Source: Pseudoruegeria aquimaris
GTDB taxonomy: Bacteria; Pseudomonadota; Alphaproteobacteria; Rhodobacterales; Rhodobacteraceae
DNA length: 64,000 nt
Reading direction: 5' to 3'
Assembly (NCBI RefSeq): GCF_900172235.1
Contig: NZ_FWFQ01000004.1
Span: forward strand, 110,926-174,925
The notes beneath the pieces were generated by a model that saw nothing but the letters and a program-made list of their open reading frames with translations, made no database searches and had not been told where the DNA came from. Shown in pieces: positions 9,804 through 20,009 of the stretch. Numbering within the stretch: position 1 is the stretch's first letter; each line of letters opens with the position of its first letter. A program made the translations under genes and the position numbers.

Positions 9804-10643
9804 GTGACACAGGGCGAAGGAATGCTCGACAGCAGCCAGATCCGGATGCAGCGCGCGGCGGGCCGTGCGGAGGTGGCGATCGCCGCCCGGGGCGGGCGCA
9901 ATGCGCTCTGCCGCCTGCATCAGTCCGGCTCTGCCAAGGCCTTCCTGCCCAAGGTGCACACGCCGGTGCCGGAAGTCGTGTTCCTGAACACCTCCGGCGG
10001 CGTGACCGGCGGGGATCGCATCGGCTACCGGCTGGAGGTCGGCGCGGGGGCGCAGGTCATCGCCACCACCCAGACGGCCGAACGGGCCTACCAGAGCAGT
10101 GCGGACGTGGGCGAGGTGACGGTGGAACTTTCGGTGGGCGAAGGCGGCGTGCTGGAGTGGCTGCCGCAGGAGACCATCCTCTTCGACCATTCCGCCATGA
10201 CCCGCCGCACCACGGTGGATCTGGCGGCAGGGGCGCGGTTCCTGATGGTGGAAACGGTCGTTCTGGGCCGGGCCGCCATGGGGGAGGTGATCGAGGATCT
10301 GGCCTTCTTCGATCTGCGCCAGATCCGCCGCGAGGGCCGCCCGGTGCTGGTGGAGCCGTTGCAGATCGATGCCGCCGCGCTCGGCCTGCGCGATCACCCG
10401 GCGGTCTTCGGCGGCGCGGTGGCGATGTCCACGCTGGCCTACGTTGCGGAAGAAGCCGAGGATGTGCTGGCGCGCATCGGCTCCCTGCCGGAAAGTGACG
10501 AGGTGGCGATCGCCGCGTCCGCCTGGGAGGGCAGATGCGTGCTCCGGTTTCTCGCCGGGGACGCCTGGCCGCTGCGCCGGGCGCTGGCGGATGTGCTCAA
10601 TCGGATCCGGGGCAGGGCGCTGCCGCGGGTCTGGCAAATGTGA
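9804..10643 (+). CDS. ureD: Urease accessory protein UreD
   Basis: Scaffold protein (UreD/UreH) that binds apo-urease and, with UreF and UreG, delivers nickel to its active site; about 279 residues. Conserved family signatures include [13 protein letters not shown] near residue 55 and the QTAERAYQS and [19 protein letters not shown] regions. The start is uncertain: a GTG at 9804 gives [12 protein letters not shown], and an ATG at 9822 would remove six residues and has only a poorly spaced purine run. It is the first gene of the urease cluster, with 10 bp between its stop and ureA. Confidence 0.92.
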   Translation: MTQGEGMLDSSQIRMQRAAGRAEVAIAARGGRNALCRLHQSGSAKAFLPKVHTPVPEVVFLNTSGGVTGGDRIGYRLEVGAGAQVIATTQTAERAYQSSADVGEVTVELSVGEGGVLEWLPQETILFDHSAMTRRTTVDLAAGARFLMVETVVLGRAAMGEVIEDLAFFDLRQIRREGRPVLVEPLQIDAAALGLRDHPAVFGGAVAMSTLAYVAEEAEDVLARIGSLPESDEVAIAASAWEGRCVLRFLAGDAWPLRRALADVLNRIRGRALPRVWQM

Positions 10644-10653
10644 AGGAACGGAA

Positions 10654-10956
10654 ATGAACCTGACGCCAAGAGAGAAGGACAAGCTCCTGGTGAGTCTTGC
10701 GGCCATGGTGGCGCGCGAGCGGCTGAAGCGCGGCGTGAAGCTGAACCACCCCGAAGCCATCGCGCTGATCACCGATTTCGTGGTGGAGGGCGCGCGCGAC
10801 GGGCGCTCGGTGGCCGAGCTGATGGAGGCCGGGGCCGAGGTGGTGCGCGCGGAGCAGTGCATGGACGGAATCGCCGAGATGATCCACGACGTGCAGGTCG
10901 AGGCGACCTTTCCCGACGGCACCAAGCTCGTCACCGTTCACCATCCGATCCGCTAG
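10654..10956 (+). CDS. ureA: Urease gamma subunit
   Basis: Smallest structural subunit of nickel urease, which hydrolyses urea to ammonia and carbon dioxide. Exactly 100 residues ([12 protein letters not shown] to VTVHHPIR), the normal length, with the conserved [10 protein letters not shown] and [18 protein letters not shown] segments. The ATG at 10654 is preceded by GAAGGAACG. It is in line with ureD and separated from ureB by a small open frame. Confidence 0.96.
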   Translation: MNLTPREKDKLLVSLAAMVARERLKRGVKLNHPEAIALITDFVVEGARDGRSVAELMEAGAEVVRAEQCMDGIAEMIHDVQVEATFPDGTKLVTVHHPIR

Positions 10957-10969
10957 TCAGGAGGCCGCC

Positions 10970-11062
10970 ATGCTCAAACTCTGCGCCATTTTCCACGGAC
11001 ATTTCGCCCGGCTGCCGCCATCGCGCCGGCCTTGGCCGAAGGGCGGGGAGGCAGGCCGATGA
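10970..11062 (+). CDS. Possible 30-codon ORF between ureA and ureB
   Basis: ATG at 10970 follows a strong ribosome-binding site (CAGGAGGCCGCC) and gives a basic 30-residue peptide beginning [20 protein letters not shown]. Its TGA overlaps the ureB ATG as ATGA, so it could couple ureA and ureB translation. It may instead be the remnant of a larger gene, since some relatives have extra genes at this point (from memory). No domain is recognised and the peptide may not accumulate. Confidence 0.4.
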   Translation: MLKLCAIFHGHFARLPPSRRPWPKGGEAGR

Positions 11063-11364
11063 TCCCCGGAGAGATCTTCACCGCGCAGGGCGACATCACG
11101 CTCAACGAGGGGGCGGAGGCGATCACCCTGACCGTCTCCAACACCGGCGACCGGCCGGTGCAGGTGGGCAGCCATTACCATTTCGCCGAAACCAACAGCG
11201 CCCTCGCCTTCGACCGCGGCGCGGCGCGGGGGATGCGTCTGGACATCGCCGCCGGCACCGCCGTGCGCTTCGAGCCCGGCCAGACGCGCGAGGTCCGGCT
11301 CGTGCCCTTCGGCGGCGCGCGGAAGGTCTATGGATTCAACAAGGCCGTCATGGGGGCGCTCTAG
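11059..11364 (+). CDS. ureB: Urease beta subunit
   Basis: Structural subunit of urease; 101 residues, normal for UreB. It starts [18 protein letters not shown] and contains the conserved [19 protein letters not shown] and [16 protein letters not shown] segments. The ATG at 11059 overlaps the stop of the preceding small frame, and GGGGAGGCAGG lies just upstream. A 44-bp gap separates it from the Lys/Ala/Pro-rich gene that lies before ureC. Confidence 0.96.
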   Translation: MIPGEIFTAQGDITLNEGAEAITLTVSNTGDRPVQVGSHYHFAETNSALAFDRGAARGMRLDIAAGTAVRFEPGQTREVRLVPFGGARKVYGFNKAVMGAL

Positions 11365-11408
11365 GGCGCGCCTCGGTCACGGCAGACACGGCAGACAAGG
11401 AGAGCAGC

Positions 11409-12065
11409 ATGTCCCGGATGATGACCCCGGTCGATTTCTGGAAGAACAGCGTGGAGCTGTGGTGCATCGCCACCGAAACCCAGATGGCCATTGCCCGCCA
11501 GATGATGGACGCCTCGCGGCTCTGGTCGCCTGTGCTGGGGGCGCCGATCGCGCGCGGCACCGCGCCCGTCGGAGGCAAGGCGCCCGACAGGCCCGTGAAA
11601 CCGGTGAAAGCGGTGAAAGCCGAGCCTGTCAAAGCCGCGAAGCCTGAGCCCGCGAAGGCTGAGGCGCCCGCGGCCCAGGTGGTCGAGATGAAGCCGGCGC
11701 CGGCTGCGGAGGCGAAGGCCCCGGCTGCACCGGCCACCCCGGCCGCGCCTGCCAAGGTGGCGCCTTTCCCGGAGGCGGAGTTGAAGCCCACGCCCAAGCG
11801 GCGCGCCAAGCCGGCGGCCCGCGCAAAGGCCGAGGCGCCGGCGAAGGCCGAGGCTCCGGCCAAGCCTGAAGCGCCCGCGGCCCCGCTCAAGCCCGCGGCC
11901 AGCCCGAAGGCCGAGCCGAAAGCCCCTGCGGCGAAGGCCGCCAAGCGGGCCTCCGCGAAACCCGCGCCCCGGCGGAAGGCAACCGCGGCATCCACTGCCA
12001 AATCGCCAGCCAAATCGCCAGCCAAATCGCCTGCCCAATCGCCGGCCAAACCCGGCAAGGGCTGA
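11409..12065 (+). CDS. Lys/Ala/Pro-rich protein inside the urease operon
   Basis: 218-residue protein that I cannot assign to a known urease family. Residues 1-45 ([20 protein letters not shown], then a second helical stretch) look like a folded amphipathic domain and faintly recall phasins. Residues 50-218 are low complexity: Ala, Pro and Lys with [22 protein letters not shown] repeats, ending in SPAK repeats as in histone H1-like tails. It has no signal peptide or membrane helix. The gene sits in line between ureB and ureC with a GAGAGCAGC leader, so it should be co-transcribed with urease. Possible roles are nucleic-acid, polyphosphate or granule binding; none is supported directly. Confidence 0.75.
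   Translation: MSRMMTPVDFWKNSVELWCIATETQMAIARQMMDASRLWSPVLGAPIARGTAPVGGKAPDRPVKPVKAVKAEPVKAAKPEPAKAEAPAAQVVEMKPAPAAEAKAPAAPATPAAPAKVAPFPEAELKPTPKRRAKPAARAKAEAPAKAEAPAKPEAPAAPLKPAASPKAEPKAPAAKAAKRASAKPAPRRKATAASTAKSPAKSPAKSPAQSPAKPGKG
11997..12050 (+). repeat. 12-bp tandem repeats encoding SPAK units
   Basis: GCCAAATCGCCA occurs at 11997 and 12009, with close variants at 12021 and 12033 and a partial copy at 12045. The repeats are in frame with the Lys/Ala/Pro-rich gene and are likely to vary in number between strains by slippage. Confidence 0.85.
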
Positions 12066-12163
12066 GGCGCGGGCACGGCAGGGCCGGCCCTCCAATTGCA
12101 ACGCAGTGCAGAGCGCCCCGGCCTGATCCGGGGCGTGAAAGACGACAGAACACAGGTGCTCCC

Positions 12164-13873
<1,710 letters not shown>

Positions 13874-13888
13874 GGATTGGGTTCTGCA

Positions 13889-13963
13889 CGCGCCGTCCCG
13901 CGGGGTGGCGCAATCGCGCCGCCCCAGGGGGGCGGGACGGCGCGGCCAAAGCTTTGCTTTGGC
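13889..13963. terminator. Nested hairpins between convergent ureC and DUF3604 gene
   Basis: An outer 13-bp perfect stem (13889-13901 with 13932-13944) encloses a second stem (13902-13911 with 13916-13925, one G-U pair). It is followed by a third, AT-richer hairpin (GCCAAAG/CTTTGGC, 13945-13963). The position suits a bidirectional terminator. Confidence 0.65.
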
Positions 13964-13976
13964 ATTATCTATTTCG

Positions 13977-15902
13977 TCACCCTTTCGGCGTGTACCAGAT
14001 CGGCGAGGTATAGGCGCGTTCCTGCCCCACGGTGATCGCGTCTTCCGGGATCACCGCGCCGAGGCGCAGCTTGTCGTAGAGCACCCAGCGCGGGGTCGGG
14101 ATCTCCAGCACGCGGGCGTAGTAGAAGGCCTGCTGGGCGGCGTCGAACTCCGGGTCCGTCCAGATCGTGGCCAGTTCCGAGGCGCCGATGGTGTTGGTGA
14201 AATTGGCCGCCTCTTCGTCCACCGTGTTGCCCACCGGCGGCAGCTTGCCGTCGGCATCGGGCGTGCGATCGCCGGACCAGGCCACGTCATAGACCTTCTC
14301 ATGCAGCGCGCCCTCAGCGTCCATCCAGCCCTTCACGATCTGGATGCGGTCGAGGTTCGCCCCGATCGGATCGCGCAGGGCATAGACCATGAAGGTCGGC
14401 GCTTCCGAGGTGGCCTTGCGCAGATCCGCCCCCATCGGCACGCCCTTGTCGTAGCCGGCGAAGGCCGGGGCGCGGGAGCGCAGATCGTTATCGTCGAACT
14501 CCCAGCCGCCGAAGAAGCGCACCGTGATGCGCGGGCCGGTGGTGGCGTAGACTTCCTTGCGCGCCATCGCGTCCCAGATCGCTTCGCGGGTGTTTTCCGT
14601 CGCCCAGACTCCGGTATAGCCCGAAGCCACCAGCGACCAGCCGGGGAAGATCCCGTTCTCGGTCTCGGTGAACGGGTGCAGCACGCGGGTGATCGAAGGC
14701 TCCGCCGAGGTGGCCTTGCCGAAGTAGTTGTCTTCCTCGGCGGTGGTGAGCGAGGTGTGGCTGTCGGTGGCGCCGGAGAAACCGAACTTGTAGGGGTTGG
14801 TGCCGAACTTGCCTTCAAGCGCGAGCCCTTGTTTCAGCGCCTCGCGGGCGTATTCGCCGGCGAGCATCTCCGGGGTCTTGGCCTCGGAGAGATCGAGGTT
14901 GCCGGCGTCCCATGTCTCGTAGTCGGCAAACTCGTCATCCGGGCTGAGGTAGGGGTGGGTTTCGCCGTCGCCCTTGATCTGGGTGATCTCGTAGAGAGGC
15001 TCCCAGCGGTTGCGCAGGGAAACGTAGGTTTCGTCCAGCGCGCGGCCGGTGTATTGCGCATCCACCGGGAACATCAGCCCGTTGGAGAGGTTGCCGTTGT
15101 GCGCCAGCGCCAGCGCCTTGCCGCCCGTCTTGCTTTCGTAGCCTTCCAGCCAGGCGTAGAGATCGAGCGGATCGGTGGAGCCGACCGGGGGCTGCGTCAC
15201 CATCGGCACCACCTGCTCGGCGCGGGCGGCGTCATCGCGCAGGATGACGTTGCGGTGCAGGTTGTTGCCGGCGACGAGGGATGTCCATTCATAGGCGATG
15301 AAGGCGGTGAAACGGCCGGGCTCGTTGTAGCGCTCGGCGGCGTCGATCACATCCTGCCAAACGGAATCGTAGGCGGCGGAGCCGGGCGAATAGGCTTCCA
15401 CGAGGGCCGGATCCAGCGTGCCCTGGGCGAAATTCGTGATCAGGTCCAGCGCGGCCGCCGTGGAGGCGTCGCCGCCTTGCTGGAAGGCTTCATACCAGCC
15501 GCGCCCCTGTTCGGTGCCGGTGATCGCCGGATCCCCCGCGAAAAGCCCGGTGGCGAAGCCCATCATGTCGGAGTGGTCGGTGAGCGCCATCCAGTCCAGC
15601 GGGCGCCCCAGTTTCGCGGGCAGCCCGGTGGCCGAGGTCACCTCTTCGCCGCGGGCGAAGCGCCACGCCTCGTCCAGCCCCAGCGTGTTGCCGAAGAGCC
15701 CGGCATCGGGGGAGAGCGAGGTGTGCAGGTGGCTGTCGCCCCAGAACACCTGCGAGGGGAAGCTGCGTTGCGCGTAGGGCGAATAGGCCTTGCCGGGATA
15801 AAGCCCTTCCAGCGACTCCTTGGAGGGTTTGAACTGCGCCTGCGCCGCCGGTGCGAGGGTGAGCAGGATCGCCGCAAGGGCGGTTGTGCGATGGTAATTC
15901 AT
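13977..15902 (-). CDS. Periplasmic DUF3604 protein (PHP-like)
   Basis: 641-residue exported protein of the DUF3604 family. It has a clear Sec signal peptide ([16 protein letters not shown]) and then a PHP-phosphoesterase-like start with metal-binding His58 and His60 ([14 protein letters not shown]) and WMALTDHSD. Further motifs include the FIAYEWTS and [11 protein letters not shown] regions and GATDSHTSL near the middle. The family is predicted to be metal-dependent hydrolases, but no substrate is established to my knowledge. The start at 15902 begins at the signal peptide; the frame is open further upstream without one. It lies on the opposite strand inside the urease cluster and has no obvious link to urease. 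Confidence 0.88.
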   Translation of the reverse strand: MNYHRTTALAAILLTLAPAAQAQFKPSKESLEGLYPGKAYSPYAQRSFPSQVFWGDSHLHTSLSPDAGLFGNTLGLDEAWRFARGEEVTSATGLPAKLGRPLDWMALTDHSDMMGFATGLFAGDPAITGTEQGRGWYEAFQQGGDASTAAALDLITNFAQGTLDPALVEAYSPGSAAYDSVWQDVIDAAERYNEPGRFTAFIAYEWTSLVAGNNLHRNVILRDDAARAEQVVPMVTQPPVGSTDPLDLYAWLEGYESKTGGKALALAHNGNLSNGLMFPVDAQYTGRALDETYVSLRNRWEPLYEITQIKGDGETHPYLSPDDEFADYETWDAGNLDLSEAKTPEMLAGEYAREALKQGLALEGKFGTNPYKFGFSGATDSHTSLTTAEEDNYFGKATSAEPSITRVLHPFTETENGIFPGWSLVASGYTGVWATENTREAIWDAMARKEVYATTGPRITVRFFGGWEFDDNDLRSRAPAFAGYDKGVPMGADLRKATSEAPTFMVYALRDPIGANLDRIQIVKGWMDAEGALHEKVYDVAWSGDRTPDADGKLPPVGNTVDEEAANFTNTIGASELATIWTDPEFDAAQQAFYYARVLEIPTPRWVLYDKLRLGAVIPEDAITVGQERAYTSPIWYTPKG

Positions 15903-16031
15903 TGCGGGCTCCCGGTTGGAAATACATGATTTTTCTTGCAGCTTAATCCACATCCCCAAAATCACCAAACCGCACCGCCTGAAGGCGGTGCGGCCGAGGG
16001 CGAGTGCGGCGGTGCGGGGCGTGGCGCCGTG

Positions 16032-16075
16032 AGCCTTGCGCTGCCCACATGGCAGCCTTGCAAAACTGGCCGTTG
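16032..16075 (+). repeat. Duplicated upstream element, copy 1
   Basis: 44-bp block beginning AGCCTTGCGC, 62 bp upstream of the first DUF1127 gene. It matches the block at 16381-16424 at 35 of 44 positions without gaps. It probably carries promoter or regulator-binding sequence shared by the two paralogues; the repeated CCTTGC word recalls a -35 element. Confidence 0.7.
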
Positions 16076-16137
16076 CCACATTTTTGGGCGGAAATATAAC
16101 CGCGTAAGTTATTCGAAGAGACCGCAAGGTGCGCCGC

Positions 16138-16362
16138 ATGGCCTACGCAAACACCGATCAGGCATCCACGGGCGGCCAGCCCGCCACCGTTTTCGGCGTC
16201 ATCGCCGACGCCATTTCCGCCTTCTTCCTGCGCGCGGAGGCTTTCGCCGACGAGGCCGACGCCGAGCGCCGCATCCACCTGCTCAACAGCGTGTCCGACG
16301 AAACCCTCGGCCGCATGGGGCTGGAGCGCGGCGACATCCGCGCCTACGTGCTGGGCCGCTGA
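16138..16362 (+). CDS. DUF1127-type small protein, paralogue 1
   Basis: 74-residue soluble protein ending in a DUF1127-like motif ([25 protein letters not shown]), in which the L-S-D-x-x-L-x-x-G-L-x-R-x-D-I pattern is clear. DUF1127 proteins are small alphaproteobacterial and enterobacterial proteins; some bind RNA and affect stress or phosphate responses. GCAAGG lies nine bases before the ATG. It is paired with a second paralogue 129 bp downstream that has a near-copy of the same upstream region. Divergent from the DUF3604 gene. Confidence 0.75.
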   Translation: MAYANTDQASTGGQPATVFGVIADAISAFFLRAEAFADEADAERRIHLLNSVSDETLGRMGLERGDIRAYVLGR

Positions 16363-16380
16363 GCCGCCCGCCCCGCAGCA

Positions 16381-16424
16381 AGCCTTGCGCGGGCCGCAAG
16401 GCAGCCTTGCCGAGCTGTGCGTTG
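16381..16424 (+). repeat. Duplicated upstream element, copy 2
   Basis: The second copy of the 44-bp block described at 16032-16075, lying 67 bp upstream of the second DUF1127 gene. Conserved words include AGCCTTGCGC, GGCAGCCTTGC and CGTTG. Confidence 0.7.
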
Positions 16425-16491
16425 TGTTGGCGCTAACAAGCGCCCACAATGGCGGGCAGGGGAGGAAACACGTCCGATACGAGGTTTCCGC

Positions 16492-16710
16492 ATGGCTCAC
16501 ACTGCAACACACACCAACTTTTCCGTCACCGAAAGCCTTTCGGCTGTTTGGAAGCGCTTCGTCGCCGCCCTGTTCCGCGCCGCGGAAAGCCGCTCGCGCG
16601 TTGCCGAGCTTGAGCGGCTGAACGCCAAGAGCGACGCCGAACTGGCCGAGATGGGCCTGCGCCGCGAGGACATCGCGCGCTACGTCTTCCGCGACGCGCT
16701 GTATATTTGA
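16492..16710 (+). CDS. DUF1127-type small protein, paralogue 2
   Basis: 72-residue protein with an amphipathic N-terminal helix (SLSAVWKRFVAALFRAAE) and a C-terminal DUF1127 motif (LERLNAKSDAELAEMGLRR, then EDIARYVF). It is closer to the standard DUF1127 layout than paralogue 1. The ATG at 16492 is preceded by GAGGTTTCCGC. The gene and its upstream block look like a tandem duplication of 16032-16362. Its position before ureE may be coincidental. Confidence 0.8.
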   Translation: MAHTATHTNFSVTESLSAVWKRFVAALFRAAESRSRVAELERLNAKSDAELAEMGLRREDIARYVFRDALYI

Positions 16711-16880
16711 GCACACGGCCAATTCCTGTGCGTCGATCAGGGGCTGCAGGCGCTTTTGCGCTGGCCCTCGATCCGGCTTCCCGCCTAGAGTTCCGCCAAA
16801 GGAAAGACCCGGCGCGCCGCGCCGGCACGACGGCGGGAGATCACGCGCATGACCACACGCTTTGACGCAGGACGGCCGGC

Positions 16881-17384
16881 ATGAGCCCGCTGCCCGTCGC
16901 TCAATCCCACGCCCATCCGCCCCACGCCACGCCGCCCGCCGCCCGCGTGGCGCTCACCTACGAGGGCCGACTGTTGCGCCGCCGCAGGCTGGAGGCCGAT
17001 GACGGCACCGCGTTTCTCGTCGATTTCCCCGCCACCGCGAGCCTCGATGCCGGTGACGCCTTCGTGCTGGAGGATGGCCGGCTGATCGAAGTTCTGGCCG
17101 CACCGGAAGCGCTGCTTGAGGTGCGGGGCGGCAATCTCACCCGGCTCGCCTGGCACATCGGCAACCGCCATACCCCCTGCGAGATCGCCGAGGACCGCCT
17201 TTGGATCCAGGCCGATCACGTGCTGGCGAAGATGCTCGAAACCCTCGGGGCCAGCGTGCGCCCGGTGGAGCGGCCCTTCCGGCCCGAGGGCGGCGCCTAC
17301 GGGCACGGCCGCACCTTCGGCCACGCTCACGGCCACGGCCATGAACACGGCCATGAACACGCCCCCGATCACGCCCACGGCTGA
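16881..17384 (+). CDS. ureE: Urease accessory protein UreE (nickel metallochaperone)
   Basis: Nickel-binding chaperone that passes nickel to UreG during urease maturation; 167 residues. It has an N-terminal peptide-binding domain (RVALTYEGRLLRRRRLEADD), a central metal domain with the LAWHIGNRHTPCEI motif that holds the interface histidine, and a long His-rich C-terminal tail (HAHGHGHEHGHEHAPDHAHG) for nickel storage. An 11-codon frame (16849-16884) ends across its ATG as ATGA and could couple translation. Followed closely by ureF and ureG. Confidence 0.95.
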   Translation: MSPLPVAQSHAHPPHATPPAARVALTYEGRLLRRRRLEADDGTAFLVDFPATASLDAGDAFVLEDGRLIEVLAAPEALLEVRGGNLTRLAWHIGNRHTPCEIAEDRLWIQADHVLAKMLETLGASVRPVERPFRPEGGAYGHGRTFGHAHGHGHEHGHEHAPDHAHG

Positions 17385-17408
17385 CGCACCACACAGCCCC
17401 GTGCCGCG

Positions 17409-18041
17409 ATGAACGCCGATCTTCTGAAACTCACCCAATGGCTGTCCCCGGCGTTCCCGGTGGGCGGCTTTGCCTATTCGCACGGGCTGGAACAGGCGAT
17501 CGACGCCGGCCACCTGCGCGACGCCGACAGCCTGCGAAGCTGGCTGCTGGCGCTCCTGCGCCTCGGTGCGGGGCGCGTCGATGCGGCGCTGATCGGGCAG
17601 GCGATGGCGGGGCGGGACGAAGCCGAACTCTCCGATCTGGCCCGCGCGCTGGCCGCGAGCCGGGAGCGGCTCGAAGAGACCTGCGCGCAGGGGGCGGCCT
17701 TCGCCCGGACGGTCTCGGCGCTGCTGCCGCATCCCGTTGCCGAGGCGCCGCTGCCCGTGGCGGTGGGATGCGCCGCGCGGCAGCTGTCGCTGCCGGCCGC
17801 GCAGGTGGCGGCGCTCTACCTGCACGCCTTCACCGCCAATCTCGTCAGCGCCGGCGTGCGCTTCATCCCGCTGGGGCAGACGGAGGGCCAGCAGGTGCTG
17901 GCCGCGCTGCACGGGGAGATCGACGCGGTGGCGCAGGACGCGGTGACGCGCGATCCGCTGTCCTTCGGCAGTGCCGTGCCGGGGGCGGACATGGCGGCGA
18001 TGTGGCATGAAACGATGGACGTGCGGCTGTTCAAATCCTGA
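17409..18041 (+). CDS. ureF: Urease accessory protein UreF
   Basis: GTPase-regulating member of the urease activation complex (UreD-UreF-UreG); 210 residues. The N-terminal signature LTQWLSPAFPVGGFAYSHGL and the C-terminal region with AVPGADMAAMWHETMDVRLF-like sequence are conserved. It starts 24 bp after ureE and ends 33 bp before ureG, so the three form one unit. Normal length; firm assignment. Confidence 0.95.
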   Translation: MNADLLKLTQWLSPAFPVGGFAYSHGLEQAIDAGHLRDADSLRSWLLALLRLGAGRVDAALIGQAMAGRDEAELSDLARALAASRERLEETCAQGAAFARTVSALLPHPVAEAPLPVAVGCAARQLSLPAAQVAALYLHAFTANLVSAGVRFIPLGQTEGQQVLAALHGEIDAVAQDAVTRDPLSFGSAVPGADMAAMWHETMDVRLFKS

Positions 18042-18074
18042 GCGGCGCGGCACCCGGAAGACGACGGAAGGAAC

Positions 18075-18692
18075 ATGAGGATGGCGAGCAGGAACGGGCC
18101 TTTGCGCGTGGGCATCGGCGGACCGGTGGGCGCCGGCAAGACGACGCTCACCGAGCAGCTTTGCCGGGCGCTGGCGGCGGAGTATTCGGTGGCGGTCATC
18201 ACCAATGACATCTACACCCGCGAGGATGCCGAATACCTGATGCGCGCGCAGGCCCTGCCGCTGGAGCGCATCCGCGGCGTGGAGACGGGGGGCTGCCCCC
18301 ATACGGCGATCCGGGAGGATGCCTCGATCAACCTCGCCGCCGTGGCCGAGCTGACCGCGGAATTCCCCGATCTGGACGTGGTGCTGATCGAAAGCGGCGG
18401 CGACAACCTCGCGGCCACCTTCAGCCCGGAACTCGCGGATCTGACGCTCTACGTCATCGACACCGCCGCCGGGCAGGACATCCCGCGCAAGAAGGGGCCC
18501 GGGCTGGCGCGCTCGGATCTGCTGATCATCAACAAGACGGATCTCGCCCCCTACGTCGGCGTGGACGTGGCGCTGCTGGAAAGCGATGCCCGCGCGGCCC
18601 GCGGGGCGCGCCCCTTCGTGATGGCGGCGCTGAAATCGGGCCGCGGCGTGGGCGAGGTCGTGGCCTTCCTGAAGGAACAGGGCGGCCTCTGA
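18075..18692 (+). CDS. ureG: Urease accessory GTPase UreG
   Basis: SIMIBI-class GTPase that carries nickel to apo-urease; 205 residues. The P-loop [13 protein letters not shown], the [15 protein letters not shown] segment and the guanine-specificity motif NKTD are present. Nickel-binding Cys-Pro-His occurs in [16 protein letters not shown] codons at 18075 and 18081 are both possible; GGAAGGA is better spaced for the second. Last gene of the urease cluster. Confidence 0.96.
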   Translation: MRMASRNGPLRVGIGGPVGAGKTTLTEQLCRALAAEYSVAVITNDIYTREDAEYLMRAQALPLERIRGVETGGCPHTAIREDASINLAAVAELTAEFPDLDVVLIESGGDNLAATFSPELADLTLYVIDTAAGQDIPRKKGPGLARSDLLIINKTDLAPYVGVDVALLESDARAARGARPFVMAALKSGRGVGEVVAFLKEQGGL

Positions 18693-18768
18693 ACCGCCGC
18701 CCGCTTGAAGCGCTGGCGTGACGCACTGAAGTGACGCGATTGCATAGCGCGCAGGTCGCGCGCCGCAC

Positions 18769-19734
18769 TCAGGCGTTGCGCGGATGCGGCACGTCCCGCC
18801 CGGATTTGGCCAGCGCGTTGCGCGCCCAGCGGTAATGCTTCTGCACGCTGCCCGCCGTGCCGGTGGCCCGTTTCAGCGCTTCCGCCGAATAAGCCGTCAA
18901 CAGCGGCTTGTCGGTGCGCCGCGCCACCTCGGTGAGCCGTTCGAGGTAGGGGCCGTGGGAGCGGCGCGCGCGCAGCAGACGGTGGATGTCCTCGGCGTCG
19001 AATTCCTCTTCGGCCGCCGCGTGGATGAGCGGTTTCAGCACGTCCATCGCCAGCAGGCTGTCCTGCACGTCCGGCCCGAGGTGGCGGCAGCGGATCTGGC
19101 GCACGTGCGGGCGGGTGAAGAGCGCGGCGTGCATGGCGTCGAAGGGTTGTGCCGGATCGTGCAGGATGAAGGCCTTTTCGGCGGCATCCACCATTTCCGG
19201 CGCGTAGCCGTAGCGATCGCAGAACGACAGCCGCCGCTGCGCCCGGTGGCGGGTGTCCCAGGCCGTGACGCCCGGGTCCAGCGTCGCCTGGGGCTGCACC
19301 GCGATCACCCGCGCGCCGGGCGCGGCCACCGAGAAGGCCGCCGCCGCGTAGCCGCAGGCACCGGCGCCGTAGAAGATCACGCGGTCGAAATCCTCGAAGA
19401 AGCCATCGTCCACCAGCCGGTCGAAATAGCCGTAGACGTAGCGGTCGCGGAACCAGGTTTCCTCGTGGGCGAGGACGCAGAGCTGCGACCAGTCCGTGCC
19501 CTCCACGAGGTGAAAGCCCAGCGGCAGCGCGTCCGGTGACGTGCGGGCGATGGAGTCGATGGTTTCGAACGTCACCAGAAGCGTCGGCGATTCATCGGTC
19601 AGAATCGCGGAATGCTTCGGCCCGAGCGGCTGGAAATAGCCGCGCTCCTCGCCGATGTCGTCGAGGCGGTCGAGCCACGCCTCGCGGTCGGCGAGCGAAA
19701 GATCTTCACTCTTCGTCACGTCATTGTCGTCCAT
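18769..19734 (-). CDS. Unrecognised alpha/beta protein paired with a glycosyltransferase
   Basis: 321-residue cytosolic protein that I do not recognise with certainty. The central segment RVIFYGAGACGYAAAAFSVA, followed by PGARVIAVQPQATLDP, resembles a Rossmann or alpha/beta-hydrolase nucleophile region (GxGxxGYAA). The C-terminus is basic and helical. Homologues in this family of bacteria have, from memory, sometimes been named phosphoadenosine phosphosulfate reductase, but no PAPS-reductase motif is visible and cysH is elsewhere in the window. It is transcribed in the same direction as the glycosyltransferase gene, 275 bp downstream of it; that gap shows no other gene. Confidence 0.7.
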   Translation of the reverse strand: MDDNDVTKSEDLSLADREAWLDRLDDIGEERGYFQPLGPKHSAILTDESPTLLVTFETIDSIARTSPDALPLGFHLVEGTDWSQLCVLAHEETWFRDRYVYGYFDRLVDDGFFEDFDRVIFYGAGACGYAAAAFSVAAPGARVIAVQPQATLDPGVTAWDTRHRAQRRLSFCDRYGYAPEMVDAAEKAFILHDPAQPFDAMHAALFTRPHVRQIRCRHLGPDVQDSLLAMDVLKPLIHAAAEEEFDAEDIHRLLRARRSHGPYLERLTEVARRTDKPLLTAYSAEALKRATGTAGSVQKHYRWARNALAKSGRDVPHPRNA

Positions 19735-20009
19735 AGGTCCAAAACCCTGCACTCGTAAAACCCCAACACTTGAAAAATCTGCACGGTTCCAAGGGTAGCA
19801 CGCAATGCGGCGAAATTGGGAAGCGCGCCGCCATTTCTCGTGTCGATGTTTCGCGCCGGGAAACAACGGCGTCAAGCTTGGCGGAAAAGGCCGGCGGCGC
19901 GGTGCAATCAGGCGGATCCGTCGCCGCCTTCGCGCGCAGCCCCCCCGTGAAGCGGCGGCGGTTTGCGTCCGGCCTCCCGTGCCAGCGCCAGGGCGCGGCG
20001 GTGCAGACC

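Noticed and set aside
11997..12050. CRISPR-like short repeats (also 7735-7770)
   Set aside because: Repeat units of 12 bp without spacers; one set encodes protein repeats and no cas genes are near.
18769..19734. Naming this protein a phosphoadenosine phosphosulfate reductase
   Set aside because: No catalytic ECGxH motif or PAPS-binding loop is visible, and a bona fide cysH is in the window.
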